Notes under the pieces: model-generated
Database searches by the model: none
Told to the model about the DNA's origin: nothing
Seen by the model: only the letters and a program-made list of their open reading frames with translations
Translations under genes and position numbers: made by a program
Shown: one piece after another, positions 36,136-46,881 of the stretch
Position numbering within the stretch: the first letter of the stretch is position 1
Layout of the letters: each line of letters opens with the position of its first letter
Assembly: GCA_037102815.1 (NCBI GenBank)
Contig: BTPP01000004.1
Span: 1,736,001 to 1,800,000, forward strand
Direction: 5' to 3'
Length of the DNA: 64,000 nucleotides
Source of the DNA: Neurospora intermedia
Lineage: Eukaryota > Ascomycota > Sordariomycetes > Sordariales > Sordariaceae

Positions 36136-37802
36136 ATGTCTTCCATCACTCAGGGTTCATACCCTCCCGTTCTCCAAGATGCCGAAAAAGAACGACTTGT
36201 GCAAGTCGTCAAGGACTGGACTGTAGCCCACGGCCTCACTGTTCGCCCACCACCTGCCATCGCCGGTAACGACACCGAAGGCATCCTCGCCACAAGTGCG
36301 CCCGTTACCCTCTTTCCCAGCCCGTTCCCCAAGAGCTGCTTTGAGGAGGCAAAGGCTATTCAGACTACATACAACGAGCTGTATGCGCTTATTAGCCAGG
36401 ATGAGGAGTTCCTCACAGAGATGGTCAAGGAGTACGTTTCATCGACAGTAGAGGATTTTCATTTTCACTGACAAGCCTCAAGGGTGGCTGGCGGCGACGA
36501 GTTCATTGCCAACTTATGGAACGTTCACCTCCGTGTGAAGAAGGAAGGCTATGTCCAAGTAAGCAGCTACAACATCATGTGAGCCTCAACCTTTGAATCA
36601 AGTTCATGCTAATCACCCACCACCGACAGAACCTCGCCTTAGGCCTCTTCCGCTCCGACTACATGGTTCACCAAGACGACGCCTCTCTGCAAATCAAGCA
36701 AGTCGAATTCAACACCATCGCCTCCTCCTTCGGCGGCCTGTCCACTCAGACCTCTCTCCTGCACAAACACCTCGCCCAGCACGAGTACCCTCTCCTCTCC
36801 TCTTCCTCCTCCGCCTCGAACCTCGACCTTCCATCCAACGACTCCGCCGCCGGTCTCGCCGCCGGTCTCCGCGCTGCCTTCGACGCCTACGGCCCTTCCA
36901 CTCTCGGCCATCCCACGTGCGTCCTCTTCCTCACCCAGACCGGTGAGCGCAACGTCTTTGACCAGCGACACCTCGAATACGCCCTCTCCTCATCCGGCCC
37001 TAACAAAGTCCCCGTCTTCCGCCTCCCTTTCTCCGACATCCTCACCCACACCACCGTCGCCTCTACCCCCACCCGCCAGCTCCTCTACACTCTCCCCAGC
37101 AACCCTTCCCTGGTCTTCGAAGTAGCCGTCGTCTACCTCCGCGCCGGTTACGGCCCCGGTGACTACCCTTCCCAAGAAGCATGGGAGGCGCGCTACGAGA
37201 TCGAGCGATCCAATGCCGTTTGCTGTCCTACGGTTCTCACGCAGCTGGCGGGCATGAAGAAAGTGCAGCAAGTCCTGGCCACCCCGGAAGAAAGCAACAC
37301 CAACTCGGTTCCCTCCGCGCTGGCCAAATTCATGCCTCCCACCTCGGAAAAGACCCAGCGCCTCCTCAAGACTTTTACGAATATCTACCCCCTCGATACT
37401 TCTTCTTCCGGCCTGCACGCCCGCTCCCTCGCCACTTCCCCTACTCAATGCCAGAAATACGTGATGAAGCCGCAGCGTGAGGGCGGAGGCAACAATTTCT
37501 ACCGGTCGGCGATCCCGGAGCAACTGGCCAAAATTCCGGAGGAACACTGGAACTCGTTTATCCTCATGGAGATCATCGAGCCGCCTGCGTTGGCGAACAG
37601 TATTCTCAGGAACGGCAAGGTAGAAGTCGGGGGCGTCATTTGCGAATTGGGCGTTTATGGTACTTGTCTGTGGGATCAAAGCAGTGGGGAGATCAAGTTC
37701 AATGAGGAGGCCGGGTATTTGTTGAGGACGAAGGGGGACAAGAGTGAGGAGGGAGGCGTGGCGGCGGGCTATGGGTGTATGGATAGTGTCACTCTTGTCT
37801 AA
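36136..37802 (+). CDS. gsh2: Glutathione synthetase (eukaryotic type)
   Basis: Adds glycine to gamma-glutamylcysteine with ATP, the second step of glutathione synthesis, in the cytosol. Three exons: 36136-36431, 36483-36558 and 36630-37802, all in phase, giving 514 residues, close to the usual 470-510. The fold is the eukaryotic glutathione synthase family. Visible marks include FRSDYMVH and QVEFNTIASSFGGLS (substrate region), the ATP-grasp Gly-rich segment KPQREGGGNNFY, and the C-terminal lid near GYLLRTKGDKSEEGGVAAGYGCMDSV. The start sits in a good context (GCCACCATGTC). The gene converges on vps45 with only about 250 bases between stop codons, so their 3' untranslated regions may overlap. 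Confidence 0.94.
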
Positions 37803-38053
37803 GTTGAGGGTTGAGGAAGAAAAGGGCTGTCTGTTTGGATAGAAAGTGGCGATGGGTGCTGATGACGTACAAATGGATGGGTGACTAGAGGAATAGAGGC
37901 AAGTCATCGAAGCACGTATATAGGTGCCTATATCTAGAGTTCCTTTCCAGCACCAAGTATCCCACCAAGGTCGTAATATTACGATCCTGCCTCGCTTCTC
38001 TTCCGCAAATTACCGCCTCTCCTTTTTGTTCTTTCTCCTCACCACCCTATGTC

Positions 38054-39899
38054 CTACCTCCTCCCCTGTGCCACCTGCTCCGGCCACCCCCCAACAGCAT
38101 CCTCCACCTCCTCCAGGAAACTCTGCGCATTATGTATCGTCGTGCCGCCCAACACCACCCTAACCCCCGGCACACTCGCATTAATCTCCGCCACCATCTT
38201 TGCTTCCTCGTAGGTCGCTCCCCCAATAATAAACACAATAATATCCTGTGGCTTATCCCTCGTCGAACCCCCGCCGTCCACAAACGGGTACTGCTGCTCC
38301 CTCAGCTTGCCCTTGACCAGGTTCTGCAGCGTCGTCTCCAATAGTGGCGAGTGCTGCGTGTACACGTTCTCGACGCCCTTGAGCACCTTGAACCGGTTGC
38401 CGGCGCCGCCAAAGATACCCGTGGACTCGAAAATGTCCGCTATGCCGCCTACGCCACCGCCGGAGCCACCGGTGGTGGCGTGCAGAGAGGAGTGGTAGGC
38501 CAGAAGCTTGGCGACGCGGTCGGTGCGACGGGTGGGAACGCCGCCGGCGGCGGAGAGGAGGTCAACGAGCATGGGCAGTTGGCTTGAGGGCGACTTGGAG
38601 TAGCGGAGGGCGTAGAGGGCGACGAGAATTACTTTGTTGTCCGGGGTTACGGTGGGGGATTGGATTAATCTTTGGATGTTCTGTGAGGTTGGGTGGGGGG
38701 ATCAGTATACGGCTATAAGAGGATAGATAGAAGGTTGGTTTCAGCTTTTTTACCTTGAGATCGGCAGCATGGTTATCGTTGCAAGCTAAGCTCTGCTCAA
38801 CCTCGCTAACTTCGAGTAGGCTATGGGCGCCGACTCTTCTGCTTAGCTCCGAGACCAAGGTTACGTGTTTGCTGACGTTTCCGGAGAGCTTCCTGAACTC
38901 GGGGTACTCTTCGATGAACCGCTTCATGTCGGAGATGGACTCGATGTTGGCGTTGTTCTGGGTCTTGGACTGATACTGCGACACGTATTCTTTGATGTTG
39001 CCACCTAGGTCACCGAAGTTGAGGTACATGTTCTTTTGGAAGAAGGGATCTTGATCCTGTGAGAGGACAATCTCCTTCAGCTCGGCACGGATTTCGGGGA
39101 CATCACTGAGATCGACTCGCCCATTGTGAATGCCAAGCAGGTGATGTACCATGGCCTGGTATGTCCATTGTGTGAGAAGCGGTGTGATGGGGTCCTCTCG
39201 TCTGTCCAGTATCAAGAGAATGGGTGGTGTGTCGACTTTGCGAAAGTCGAATAGCTGGTCCTCCTGGGTCATGCAGTATCGAACTTCGGATGCAAGCTTC
39301 TTAGCCAGAGGGCTGCTCTTCTGGTACCTGATCAAAGGTTTCTTCTTGAGAGATAACAAGACCGAAATAACCCCTTCGGTACACCGTTGCAAGGAATCGG
39401 TATTCCAGGTATCGGGATTGCCGCTCCATATCCGATTCATGGGGAGGGACATGTTGAGTGAGAACAGGTCGGTGTTGATAACGATATAATCCATGAAGTA
39501 CTCCTGCACCACCTTCACAACCTCGTGATCGTCGGCTTCTGCTAGCCGTTCAAGCGCCGATTTTTTGACAATGTTGCTGAAGTAAAGATGGTATTCTCCG
39601 TATTTGGGGTCTCGTAGCTCGTCGATCAACATGCCGATGGTGTCGGGATGTGGCCTGACGAAGCAGAGACAGCGCATGTGTCTCATCTTCTCCCGTTTAG
39701 TATTGTCCAACCGATCGGTAAGGTAGACTTCATGGTTGAGAAGGGTTGATACGGTGACGGCAGCTGAGATACAGGGAACAGTGTCCTTGTCCAGCAAGAG
39801 CATCTTCATCTTGGCCGATGGCGCAGCGGCAGTCCCGGCGTTTTCACCAACCGTCACCATCTTGGTCACATAACCGGATGCTGCCTGTATCAGATCCAT
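38054..39899 (-). CDS. vps45: Vps45, Sec1/Munc18-family regulator of endosomal SNAREs
   Basis: SM protein that binds the Tlg2/syntaxin-16 class of SNAREs and controls Golgi-to-endosome fusion. Two exons on the minus strand, 39899-38754 and 38680-38054, joined in phase zero, giving 590 residues (yeast Vps45 is similar). Typical features include MLLLDKDTVPCISAAVTVSTLLNHEVYLTDRLDN at the N-terminal syntaxin-binding face, HLYFSNIVKKS, ILDRREDPITPLLTQWTYQAMVHHLLGI in the middle, and a C-terminal segment with VFIIGGATYEEAK that separates Vps45 from Sec1, Sly1 and Vps33. It is divergent from mmm1 across about 600 bases. The C-terminal domain has a Gly-rich insertion (TTGGSGGGVGG) that may be a flexible loop. 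Confidence 0.94.
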
Positions 39900-40503
39900 C
39901 TTGGGCGAGTAAATGCTGTGATTTTATGTTCCAAATTCCGGACTATTAGGCGTCACGTCCTGCGCTTTCACAAGTCCTCTCCTGGTCCCGAACTCCTGAG
40001 CCCGCCAATGACTTATGGGGCTCTAGCAGATTGGCACCTTATGTTGTATTGATCCAAGCCCGAAGTGTATTCGAACTTGAGACCGAGCACGTGAAGAGAA
40101 TCAGTAAGTAATTATTAAAGGTTAAAGATAAGATGGTGCTCAATGGAAGCTTTGTTGTTTTGATGACAGGAAGGTCGAGCTGTTGTCAAGCTCAGGGTTG
40201 ATGGAGGGGGAAACCGGGGGGAGGTGAGGCACGGGAGGGTTTTACATGTGCAAGTCGCAATGCCTGGGGGCTGCGGCTGCAGTGCATCTTTCACAGGTAC
40301 CTTGATGTACCTACCTAGGTACATAACCCTGGCCTGTGCGATGGACGTCACCAAAGGTGTCGATAAGATAAGGATCACTAGTAAATGATTGGAACCTTGC
40401 TGGTTCCATTCCATCTTTTTGGAGATGCAGACGCAGCCAAAGCAGCTCTCCGAATACCTATCGAACGGACAGATGCTTTCTTTGCCTCGATAACCCCAAA
40501 AAG
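39900..40503. promoter_or_regulatory. Bidirectional promoter region of vps45 and mmm1
   Basis: About 600 bases between two divergent start codons. The palindromic-looking stretch TACCTACCTAGGTAC lies near 40310-40325, next to a GTACC word. No gene supported within it. Shared control is an inference from position only. Confidence 0.5.
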
Positions 40504-41838
40504 ATGGCCGACGTTTGCCCATCAAGGTCGGAGCCTACGTAAGTCCAAATCGTCCAAAACAACACCTATTCCCCTCGCGCTCGCCTCTCACAACCAACTG
40601 ACTGACGAACAACCACGTCTAACAGCCTGTCGTTCACGCAGGGTCTCATCCTCGGCCAGCTCTCGGTGGTGCTCGTGCTCGCCGCCTTCATCAAGTTCTT
40701 CATCTTTGGTGATCCTCCCTCGCCCGAAGTCGTCGCCTCCATCCGCGCTACCGACCGAAGATCGCGAACGTTAGCACACAAGAAATCCATCCTCAGCCTT
40801 CGAGAAACCAACGCGCTCCAGCTGGTGCAGAACCCAGCTCTAAACAAGAAGCATGTTCTGCGCCCTGGCCCTCCCACCTTGACCATCGGGTCTATTCTCA
40901 GCAAAACATATTACAAGGTCGACAGCCATCAACCAGAAAGTCTCGACTGGTTCAACGTGCTGATCGCCCAAACCATCGCCCAATTCCGCAGTGATGCCCA
41001 GCACGACGATGCAATTCTCTCCTCTCTGAGCAAGGCGCTCAACGGCACCGCCCGACCCGACTTCCTCGACGAGATCAAGGTTACAGAACTTAGCCTGGGC
41101 GAAGACTTCCCCATCTTCAGCAACTGCCGCATCATCCCGGTGGACGAAGATGGTCTTAGCTTTGGAACCGGCAAGGCCTTCGACGCCAACATGGCCACGA
41201 GAGAAGGCGCGCGACTCCAAGCCAGAATGGACGTTGACCTTAGTGATATGATCACCCTGGCGGTAGAGACAAAGTTGTTGCTCAACTATCCCAAGAGGCT
41301 CAGCGCCGTTCTCCCTGTGGCCCTGGCTGTTTCAGTTGTTAGGTTCAGCGGCACACTGTCCATTTCCTTCATTCCCAGCAACCCGTCCAACAATGAACCC
41401 GCGAAGATGATCTTTACCTTTCTCGATGATTATCGTCTGGACTTTTCTATCCGCAGTCTTTTGGGGAGTCGTTCAAGACTTCAGGATGTCCCCAAGATTG
41501 CACAGCTCGTCGAATCACGTCTTCATCGGTGGTTCGATGAGCGTTGTGTGGAGCCCAGGTTCCAGGAGATTGCTCTGCCCAACATGTGGCCTCGCAAGAA
41601 GAATACTCGTGGCGGCGATGAGACCATCTCAGATGTTGAAAGGTCTATGAGCAAGGCCAAGGGGGTCGATATCGCTAAGGACGTAAGAGAGGAGGCCCGG
41701 AAAGAGATTGAGGCTGAAGCGCATGGGGGAGCCGATAGAGTGCCAGACTCGCTAAGATACAGGCATCGCCCAAGTGCAGACGAGGAGTTTCCGGGAGCCG
41801 GGTTAATGCCTGGTTCTATGCCCGGTTCTATGCCCTGA
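40504..41838 (+). CDS. mmm1: Mmm1, ER subunit of the ERMES mitochondria-ER tether
   Basis: ER membrane protein whose SMP domain binds and moves phospholipids; with Mdm10, Mdm12 and Mdm34 it links ER to mitochondria and keeps mitochondrial shape. Two exons, 40504-40538 and 40626-41838, give 415 residues, the length I recall for the Neurospora protein. A very short N-terminus (MADVCPSRSEP) leads into a single membrane segment in SFTQGLILGQLSVVLVLAAFIKFFIFGD. The SMP domain spans roughly residues 115-330, with ESLDWFNVLIAQTIAQFR near its start and VESRLHRWFDERCVEPRFQEIALP near its end. A charged tail follows, ending in a small repeat (MPGSMPGSMP). The first exon encodes only 11 residues plus two bases; its GTAAGT donor and CTAACAG acceptor are good. 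The short lumenal N-terminus agrees with the Pezizomycotina form rather than the longer yeast one. Confidence 0.95.
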
Positions 41839-43112
41839 ATGAGCATACCGTTTCCGAACGGGCTAAGGAACACGAGATTGAAGAGTGGTTCTTACTTAAC
41901 TGCCCTTGGTCTGTTTTGTGATCTTACAGCCCGCCATGGGACTGTCGGTAGGGCGAACAGGCACTTATGTCCTCGAACGCTATGGCAACAACCCCAAAGA
42001 CTAATTTCCAGAAGATGTGAAAGCGGAACCTCGAAAACGCTGTCACGTTGACGAAATTCCGTGGCAGAGGAGTTGCTGCCGCAAATCGCAACTGCTTAGG
42101 CGGTCACCATTGCAGATTGCAGATGCTATCCCACGTACATATGTAGTACTATTGTATCAGTGCCACATCGTTCTAGATGATGTAGAGATCAAAAGAGAAG
42201 AGCGTCGAAGGGGCATCACCAGTGTCTACATGGGCCACGGCACCATGAGTACCTCTACGGCCTACCTACCATGTGAATGTAACGAAGCAACCCTAACCCT
42301 GCCCATGGATAATGATCTGAACCAGGGAGTCTGGGTTGCATTCATCACAACAGCAACGTAGCTGTGTGAGGCAGTTGATATGGACAGAAGGCCTTCTGTT
42401 CCATCTTATTGAACGATATGTTCTCATGGTAGACCACTCTCATCAAGACCATGAGACCACCCAGACTGGGAGCCAAACATATCGAGCGTAAAGCTTTATA
42501 CTGTCCAGGTGACGGATCTGGGATCATGCCCAACCGATTTCACATGGCGGCAGGCTTCAGTTGTTACAAAGAGGTGGGGCTCGTGCACGAACTTTTGCGC
42601 TCAACATCCGGTGATGTCACAACAAATTGGTGAGCAATCCCAAAGCGATGGGAGCCACCAAGTACCGGCAGTTCGACTCGCTCTGAAGCAATCTTCAGAC
42701 GAAAGCGAAACTACGAAAATAGACTGTGTAATTATGTATACAATTGTTTCTGGCCCTTTTCAGCTCTACTTCTTGATCACTTTTTGATCAAGTTTTGGTT
42801 GCTAAGCATAGCCGGTCCTTTGCCTATTTGTTAACGTGTACTTCCTCGACCGATGCAAAAACTATAAAATTCGCTACTGGACGCCAGTTCCTCGTTCCCT
42901 GCACGCCATCTTGCAACCTGCAATCCGCACCGACTGGCGTCGATTCGCATTCCCGCGGACGCGAGAAGGCCGACCTACATTCAACGTTGCCCACCTCCAA
43001 GCGGCGTGCAATGAAGTAGCGCCCAGGTAGAAGCAGAAGCGTCGAATTATTGCATAATCTCCTGTCCTATTCACACGCCGACGCGCGGTCTGAGCCATCA
43101 TACATCTTCAGC
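41839..43112. other. Intergenic region upstream of the MBOAT gene
   Basis: Holds the mmm1 3' end and the promoter/leader of the acyltransferase. Small open frames at 42017-42361 and 42509-42787 lack motifs or codon bias. No gene supported. Confidence 0.55.
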
Positions 43113-45214
43113 ATGATACCTTTTATACATACTCGTACGGCCGCATTGCTCCTTGGATCATGCCTTCGACTTGTCGCTAACACTGACTTCTTTGCCAGCC
43201 TTTGCCTACTTGGGCAGCAAGATCGGGACCAGCCCGGATGAGCGTAAGCGGCTTGTGACCTTGCAACATGGCTTTGACTGTAGCTAATACCGTCCTCCAA
43301 ACAGTCAAGCTCATCTTTTCATTCTTTTTGTCCTACCCACTTGCTGGCCTACTGAAGAGGATACCGGATAATCGGCCTCATCTCAAAAACTTCTTTTGTC
43401 TAAGGTGTGTCACTACTCGAGGTTAAACACGATGATTTAGAGCTACATATACCAAAAAGCGGAACCAGATCTAACGTGTCTTCCTTCGCAGCATTGGCGT
43501 CTTTTACCTCGTCGGCCTCTTCGACCTATGGGTTGGCCTCCGAACCGTCCTAATCTCCTCCATTGGCGTGTACTCGATCGCAAAGTTCCTCCGAGGCTCC
43601 CCTTACATGCCATGGATCGGCTTCGTCTTCCTCATGGGCCACATGAGCATCAACCACATTATGCGCCAACGCCTCAATGACCCGAGCACGATCGATATCA
43701 CAGGAGCGCAGATGGTGCTCGTCATGAAGCTCAGCGCTTTCTGCTGGAATGTGGCCGACGGTGTTCTTCCCGAAGATCATCTCTCCGACTTTCAGAAGGA
43801 CAGACGGCTCAAGGAGTTGCCGTCCCTGCTGGACTACTTTGGATATGTTTTCTTCTTCCCCAGTCTCATGATTGGGCCCGCCTTCGACTTCGCCGAGTAC
43901 CGCCGATGGCTCGACACCACCATGTTCGACATTCCCAAGTCTGTCGATCCTGCCAAGAAGCCTCCCACCAGACGCAAGCGCAAGATCCCCCGCAGCGGTA
44001 CTCCAGCCATGATCAAGCTCGTCACCGGTTTCTCTTGGCTCCTGCTCTTCATCTGGCTCTCTACCTGGTTCTCGCCCGAGTCTCTCCTCGGAGACAGCTT
44101 CGTGAGCCACAACTTCCTCGTCCGCCTTCTCTTCCTGCACATGGTTGGTATCACGGCGCGCGCCAAGTACTATGGTGTCTGGATGATGACGGAAGGCGCA
44201 TGCATTCTTAGCGGCTTGGGCTTCAACGGCGTTGATCCTGCCACGGGCAAGGTGTCTTGGGATAGGCTCCAGAACATCCGCCCGATGGGCATGGAGACTG
44301 CGCAAAACACCAAGGCGTATCTCGATAACTGGAACATCAACACCAGCAAGTGGCTGCGCAACTACGTCTACCTGCGCGTCACTCCCCGTGGCAAGAAACC
44401 TGGTTTTGGCGCCACTTTGGCTACATTCACCACCAGCGCTTTCTGGCACGGGTTCTATCCTGGCTACTACCTGTCTTTTGTCCTGGCGAGCTTCATCCAG
44501 GCTGCTGCGAAGAGTATGTCCCCCCCTCCCCATCCCCTATCGATACATCTTCTTTTGATATCCCTGACTAACCGCTTTTTTTTTGGGTCTGCAGACGTCC
44601 GCCGCAACATTCGCCCCTTCTTCCTCGATCCCAAAACCCAAGCGCCCCTTCCCTCCAAAAAGTGGTACGATCTCGCCTCCTGGCTCACCACCCAACTCAC
44701 CTTCAACTTCGCCGTCTGCCCCTTTTTGGTACTCGGCTTCCACGAATCCATCACCGCCTGGTCGCGCGTCTACTTCTACGCCATCATCCACACCGCCGTT
44801 GCCCTGGCCTTCTTCTCCAGCCCAGGAAAGAAGTGGCTGCGCAAGACCCTGGAGAAGAGGAACGCCAAGGCAGGCGTTGTCGCCCCTGCTTCTTCTTCTT
44901 CTAGTAGTGGACGCGGCCGTGGCCGCAGCAACATCAGTGACGAAAAGACGAGCAGTACTACCGCGCAGGGTGCCATGGAGACAACGGCTTTGCTTGGCGA
45001 GAACCTGAACCAGCAGCCGTCCAGCAGGGCGGAGAGCACGGATAGCCAGTCGAGGAGCCCGATGCTGGGTATCAGTGGCGATCCTCAGGGAGAGCTAGAT
45101 GAGGCGCTGGAGGAGTTCAAGAAGGAGATGGAGAGCAGAGTTGGTGGTGGCGCGTTTAGTGCGACGGGCTTAAGGGATTCGTTGAGGGGGGAGGCTAGGA
45201 AGAGAGCCGTGTGA
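43113..45214 (+). CDS. ale1: MBOAT-family lysophospholipid acyltransferase (Ale1/Lpt1-like)
   Basis: Polytopic ER membrane enzyme that reacylates lysophospholipids from acyl-CoA (Lands cycle). Five inferred exons: 43113-43134, 43199-43243, 43305-43404, 43492-44513 and 44595-45214; phases agree and give 602 residues. The assembled N-terminus starts MIPFIHTPFAYLGSKIGTSPDELKL, followed by several hydrophobic helices. MBOAT marks: MGHMSINH, WNINTSKWLRNYVYLR with the conserved Asn/His region, and the catalytic histidine in SAFWHGFYPGYY (near residue 374). The C-terminal tail is cytosolic, Ser/Arg-rich and acidic. The last intron (44514-44594, 81 nt) is a multiple of three and open, so a single ORF hides it; its GTATGT donor and TCTGCAG acceptor, and a pyrimidine-rich body that would insert unlikely residues, support removal. 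Substrate preference cannot be read from sequence. Confidence 0.91.
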
Positions 45215-45653
45215 TTGATTGATTGATAGATCAAGATGGTGGGTAAGAAGTGGTATTTGTATCGGAAAGGGGGGATGCTACTATAGAAGGTGGGATCTAG
45301 TGAGACACATGTCCCGGAGGGGTTGCTGATGTTAAGGAGATACTGCGTTTGGAGTCTGGGGAGGTCGGCACGAGAGCAAAACGAATCTTTTGTTGCACTG
45401 CATCGCGTCAGGAGTAAGAGGAAGCGAGGCCTCTGTTGCTTGCATCATGATGTTTGCCCTATAATTCCGGTACAAACATATTTCCATGTCAATAGCACAT
45501 AACCTACCATCTCTGTAAAATTCTCCCTGTTTTCTTTCTGGTGGTGACCGAAGTCCAGCCATGGCATTCACTGTAATGGGTCAGTACGAAGTCTGCGCTA
45601 CGTGTGCTCCTCATGATTTCATTCTACCGTTTCTAGATATTATCCAATAAGAA
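45215..45653. other. 3' flank of MBOAT gene
   Basis: Probable 3' untranslated region of the acyltransferase and upstream flank of the tRNA gene. It begins with a tandem ATTGATTGATTGATAGAT-like run just after the stop. No gene supported. Confidence 0.6.
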
Positions 45654-45763
45654 GGCAAGATGGCCGAGCGGTCTAAGGCGCCACGTTAAGGTTAACCCTT
45701 AATCTGAGTTAAATCTCATATCCGTGGTCCGAAAGGGCGTGGGTTCGAATCCCACTCTTGTCA
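45654..45763 (+). tRNA. tRNA-Leu(AAG) with a 30-nt intron
   Basis: Full cloverleaf can be drawn. The 5' acceptor strand GGCAAGA (45654-45660) pairs with TCTTGTC (45756-45762), followed by discriminator A (45763). The D arm has GCC/GGC; the anticodon stem is CCACG (45681-45685) with CGTGG (45723-45727). The loop starts TTAAGG, so the anticodon is AAG (45688-45690). The variable arm is long, as in class II tRNAs, with a CC-GAAA-GG hairpin. The T arm is GTGGG-TTCGAAT-CCCAC. An intron lies one base after the anticodon (45692-45721) and contains CTTAA, complementary to the anticodon region, as in known pre-tRNA introns. Internal A box (TGGCCGAGCGG) and B box (GGTTCGAATCC) are intact. CCA is not encoded, as expected in eukaryotes. 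The first downstream T runs are TTTT at 45788 and T6 at 45827. Confidence 0.96.
45692..45721 (+). other. Intron of tRNA-Leu(AAG)
   Basis: Thirty bases between position 37 and position 38 of the tRNA. CTTAA within it can pair with the anticodon region TTAAG, the usual pre-tRNA arrangement for the tRNA splicing endonuclease. Confidence 0.88.
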
Positions 45764-46881
45764 TACTTTATCTTTATTCCTCCCTCATTTTGCCATCTTC
45801 GTTTGCGGAGCATTCTGCTATTTTCCTTTTTTGGTTCTCTGTTGGGAGTTTTGTACTTCTCTTCGTACCCTTTTTTTTTTTTTTTTTTTTTTTAAAAAAG
45901 AAAAATGTTGACTGATGCCTGAGGGAGGGAGATTTGACGTGGTGGGCTAGGTCTCATGGGTATATCCAGTTAGTAGACTTCGTTGTCAACAGGTTCATAC
46001 TTGACTCAGCTTTGAGTGTAAGTTGTAGCTACGTAAGATTTTTTGCTCGGGGCCGAAATCATTCTTTCCATTGACTGGATAGAACAGTGTCAGTCTACAA
46101 AAAAAAAATGGCGGTAGACGGAAGAAGTTTGCATCATGTAAAGGTAACTTTTTTTGTATTGAGGGTGGCGGTGATGGGTAAATGCAAGATTTGCCCAGCT
46201 CATCCTATCCATCCAACTCGTAAACGTACAACGTAACCAACAAACACCATGGGTATCTATCCCTTCTCCATCCTGCAACTTTTGCCTGCATAATCACCTA
46301 CAAACAGACATTCACCCCGCGCCTCCCGTCCCCTTTTCCACAATTGCCCTTGCCCCATTATGTAAAAGTCGAAAAAGGGTATTCAAGTACTTTGCGAAGC
46401 GCATAAACGATAACTCCGCCCCATCGTATGTAGCCCATATAGAAAAAGAAAGAGAGAAAATGCCAATGATGATATTGAGAAAGATCCGTCCGCGAGGAAA
46501 GAAGATTTCGTCATCAAGTCGCTGAAAGGCGTTGTGATATGTGTGTCTTCATCGGCGATTCGAGATATCGAGAGAGATCTATAAGCTTTTTGATTGACCG
46601 AGACGCGTGCGTTGGTGTAAATGAGAGAAAAACAGTGTTGAAGAAACCGTTTCAGGCGTGCCACAAAATTATCGTCAATAGTTAGTTAATGATGATGATA
46701 TGTCGTCGTGTAATTCGTCAAAAATCTCCCGCCTATTCCGGGAAAAAAGTGGGTTTTCCCAAAATCCAAAAGATCGTGTCTATAGTTATCGAGACAGAAA
46801 AAGAAGAAAGTCGCTGAAAAATGGGAACGGGCGAGTGTCGACGGGCATTGAACCTGACGAAAGAAGATTCTATCAGGTGGT
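45764..46881. other. Intergenic region with a T tract
   Basis: Between the tRNA gene and the 3' end of the leftward serine-rich gene. It holds a 23-nt T run (45871-45893). No gene supported; the part near 46881 is AT-rich and is probably a 3' untranslated region. Confidence 0.6.
45871..45893. repeat. 23-nt T tract
   Basis: Uninterrupted T run followed by six A, about 110 bases downstream of the tRNA gene. Confidence 0.93.

Noticed and set aside
35757-36269. 170-codon frame overlapping the gsh2 start
   Set aside because: Overlaps the true glutathione synthetase start in another frame; it is leader sequence.
36990-37907. 305-codon - strand frame over glutathione synthetase
   Set aside because: Shadow of the gsh2 exon; no recognisable fold or signal.
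43550-44533. 327-codon - strand frame over the MBOAT gene
   Set aside because: Shadow frame over exon 4; charged random-like composition and no motif.
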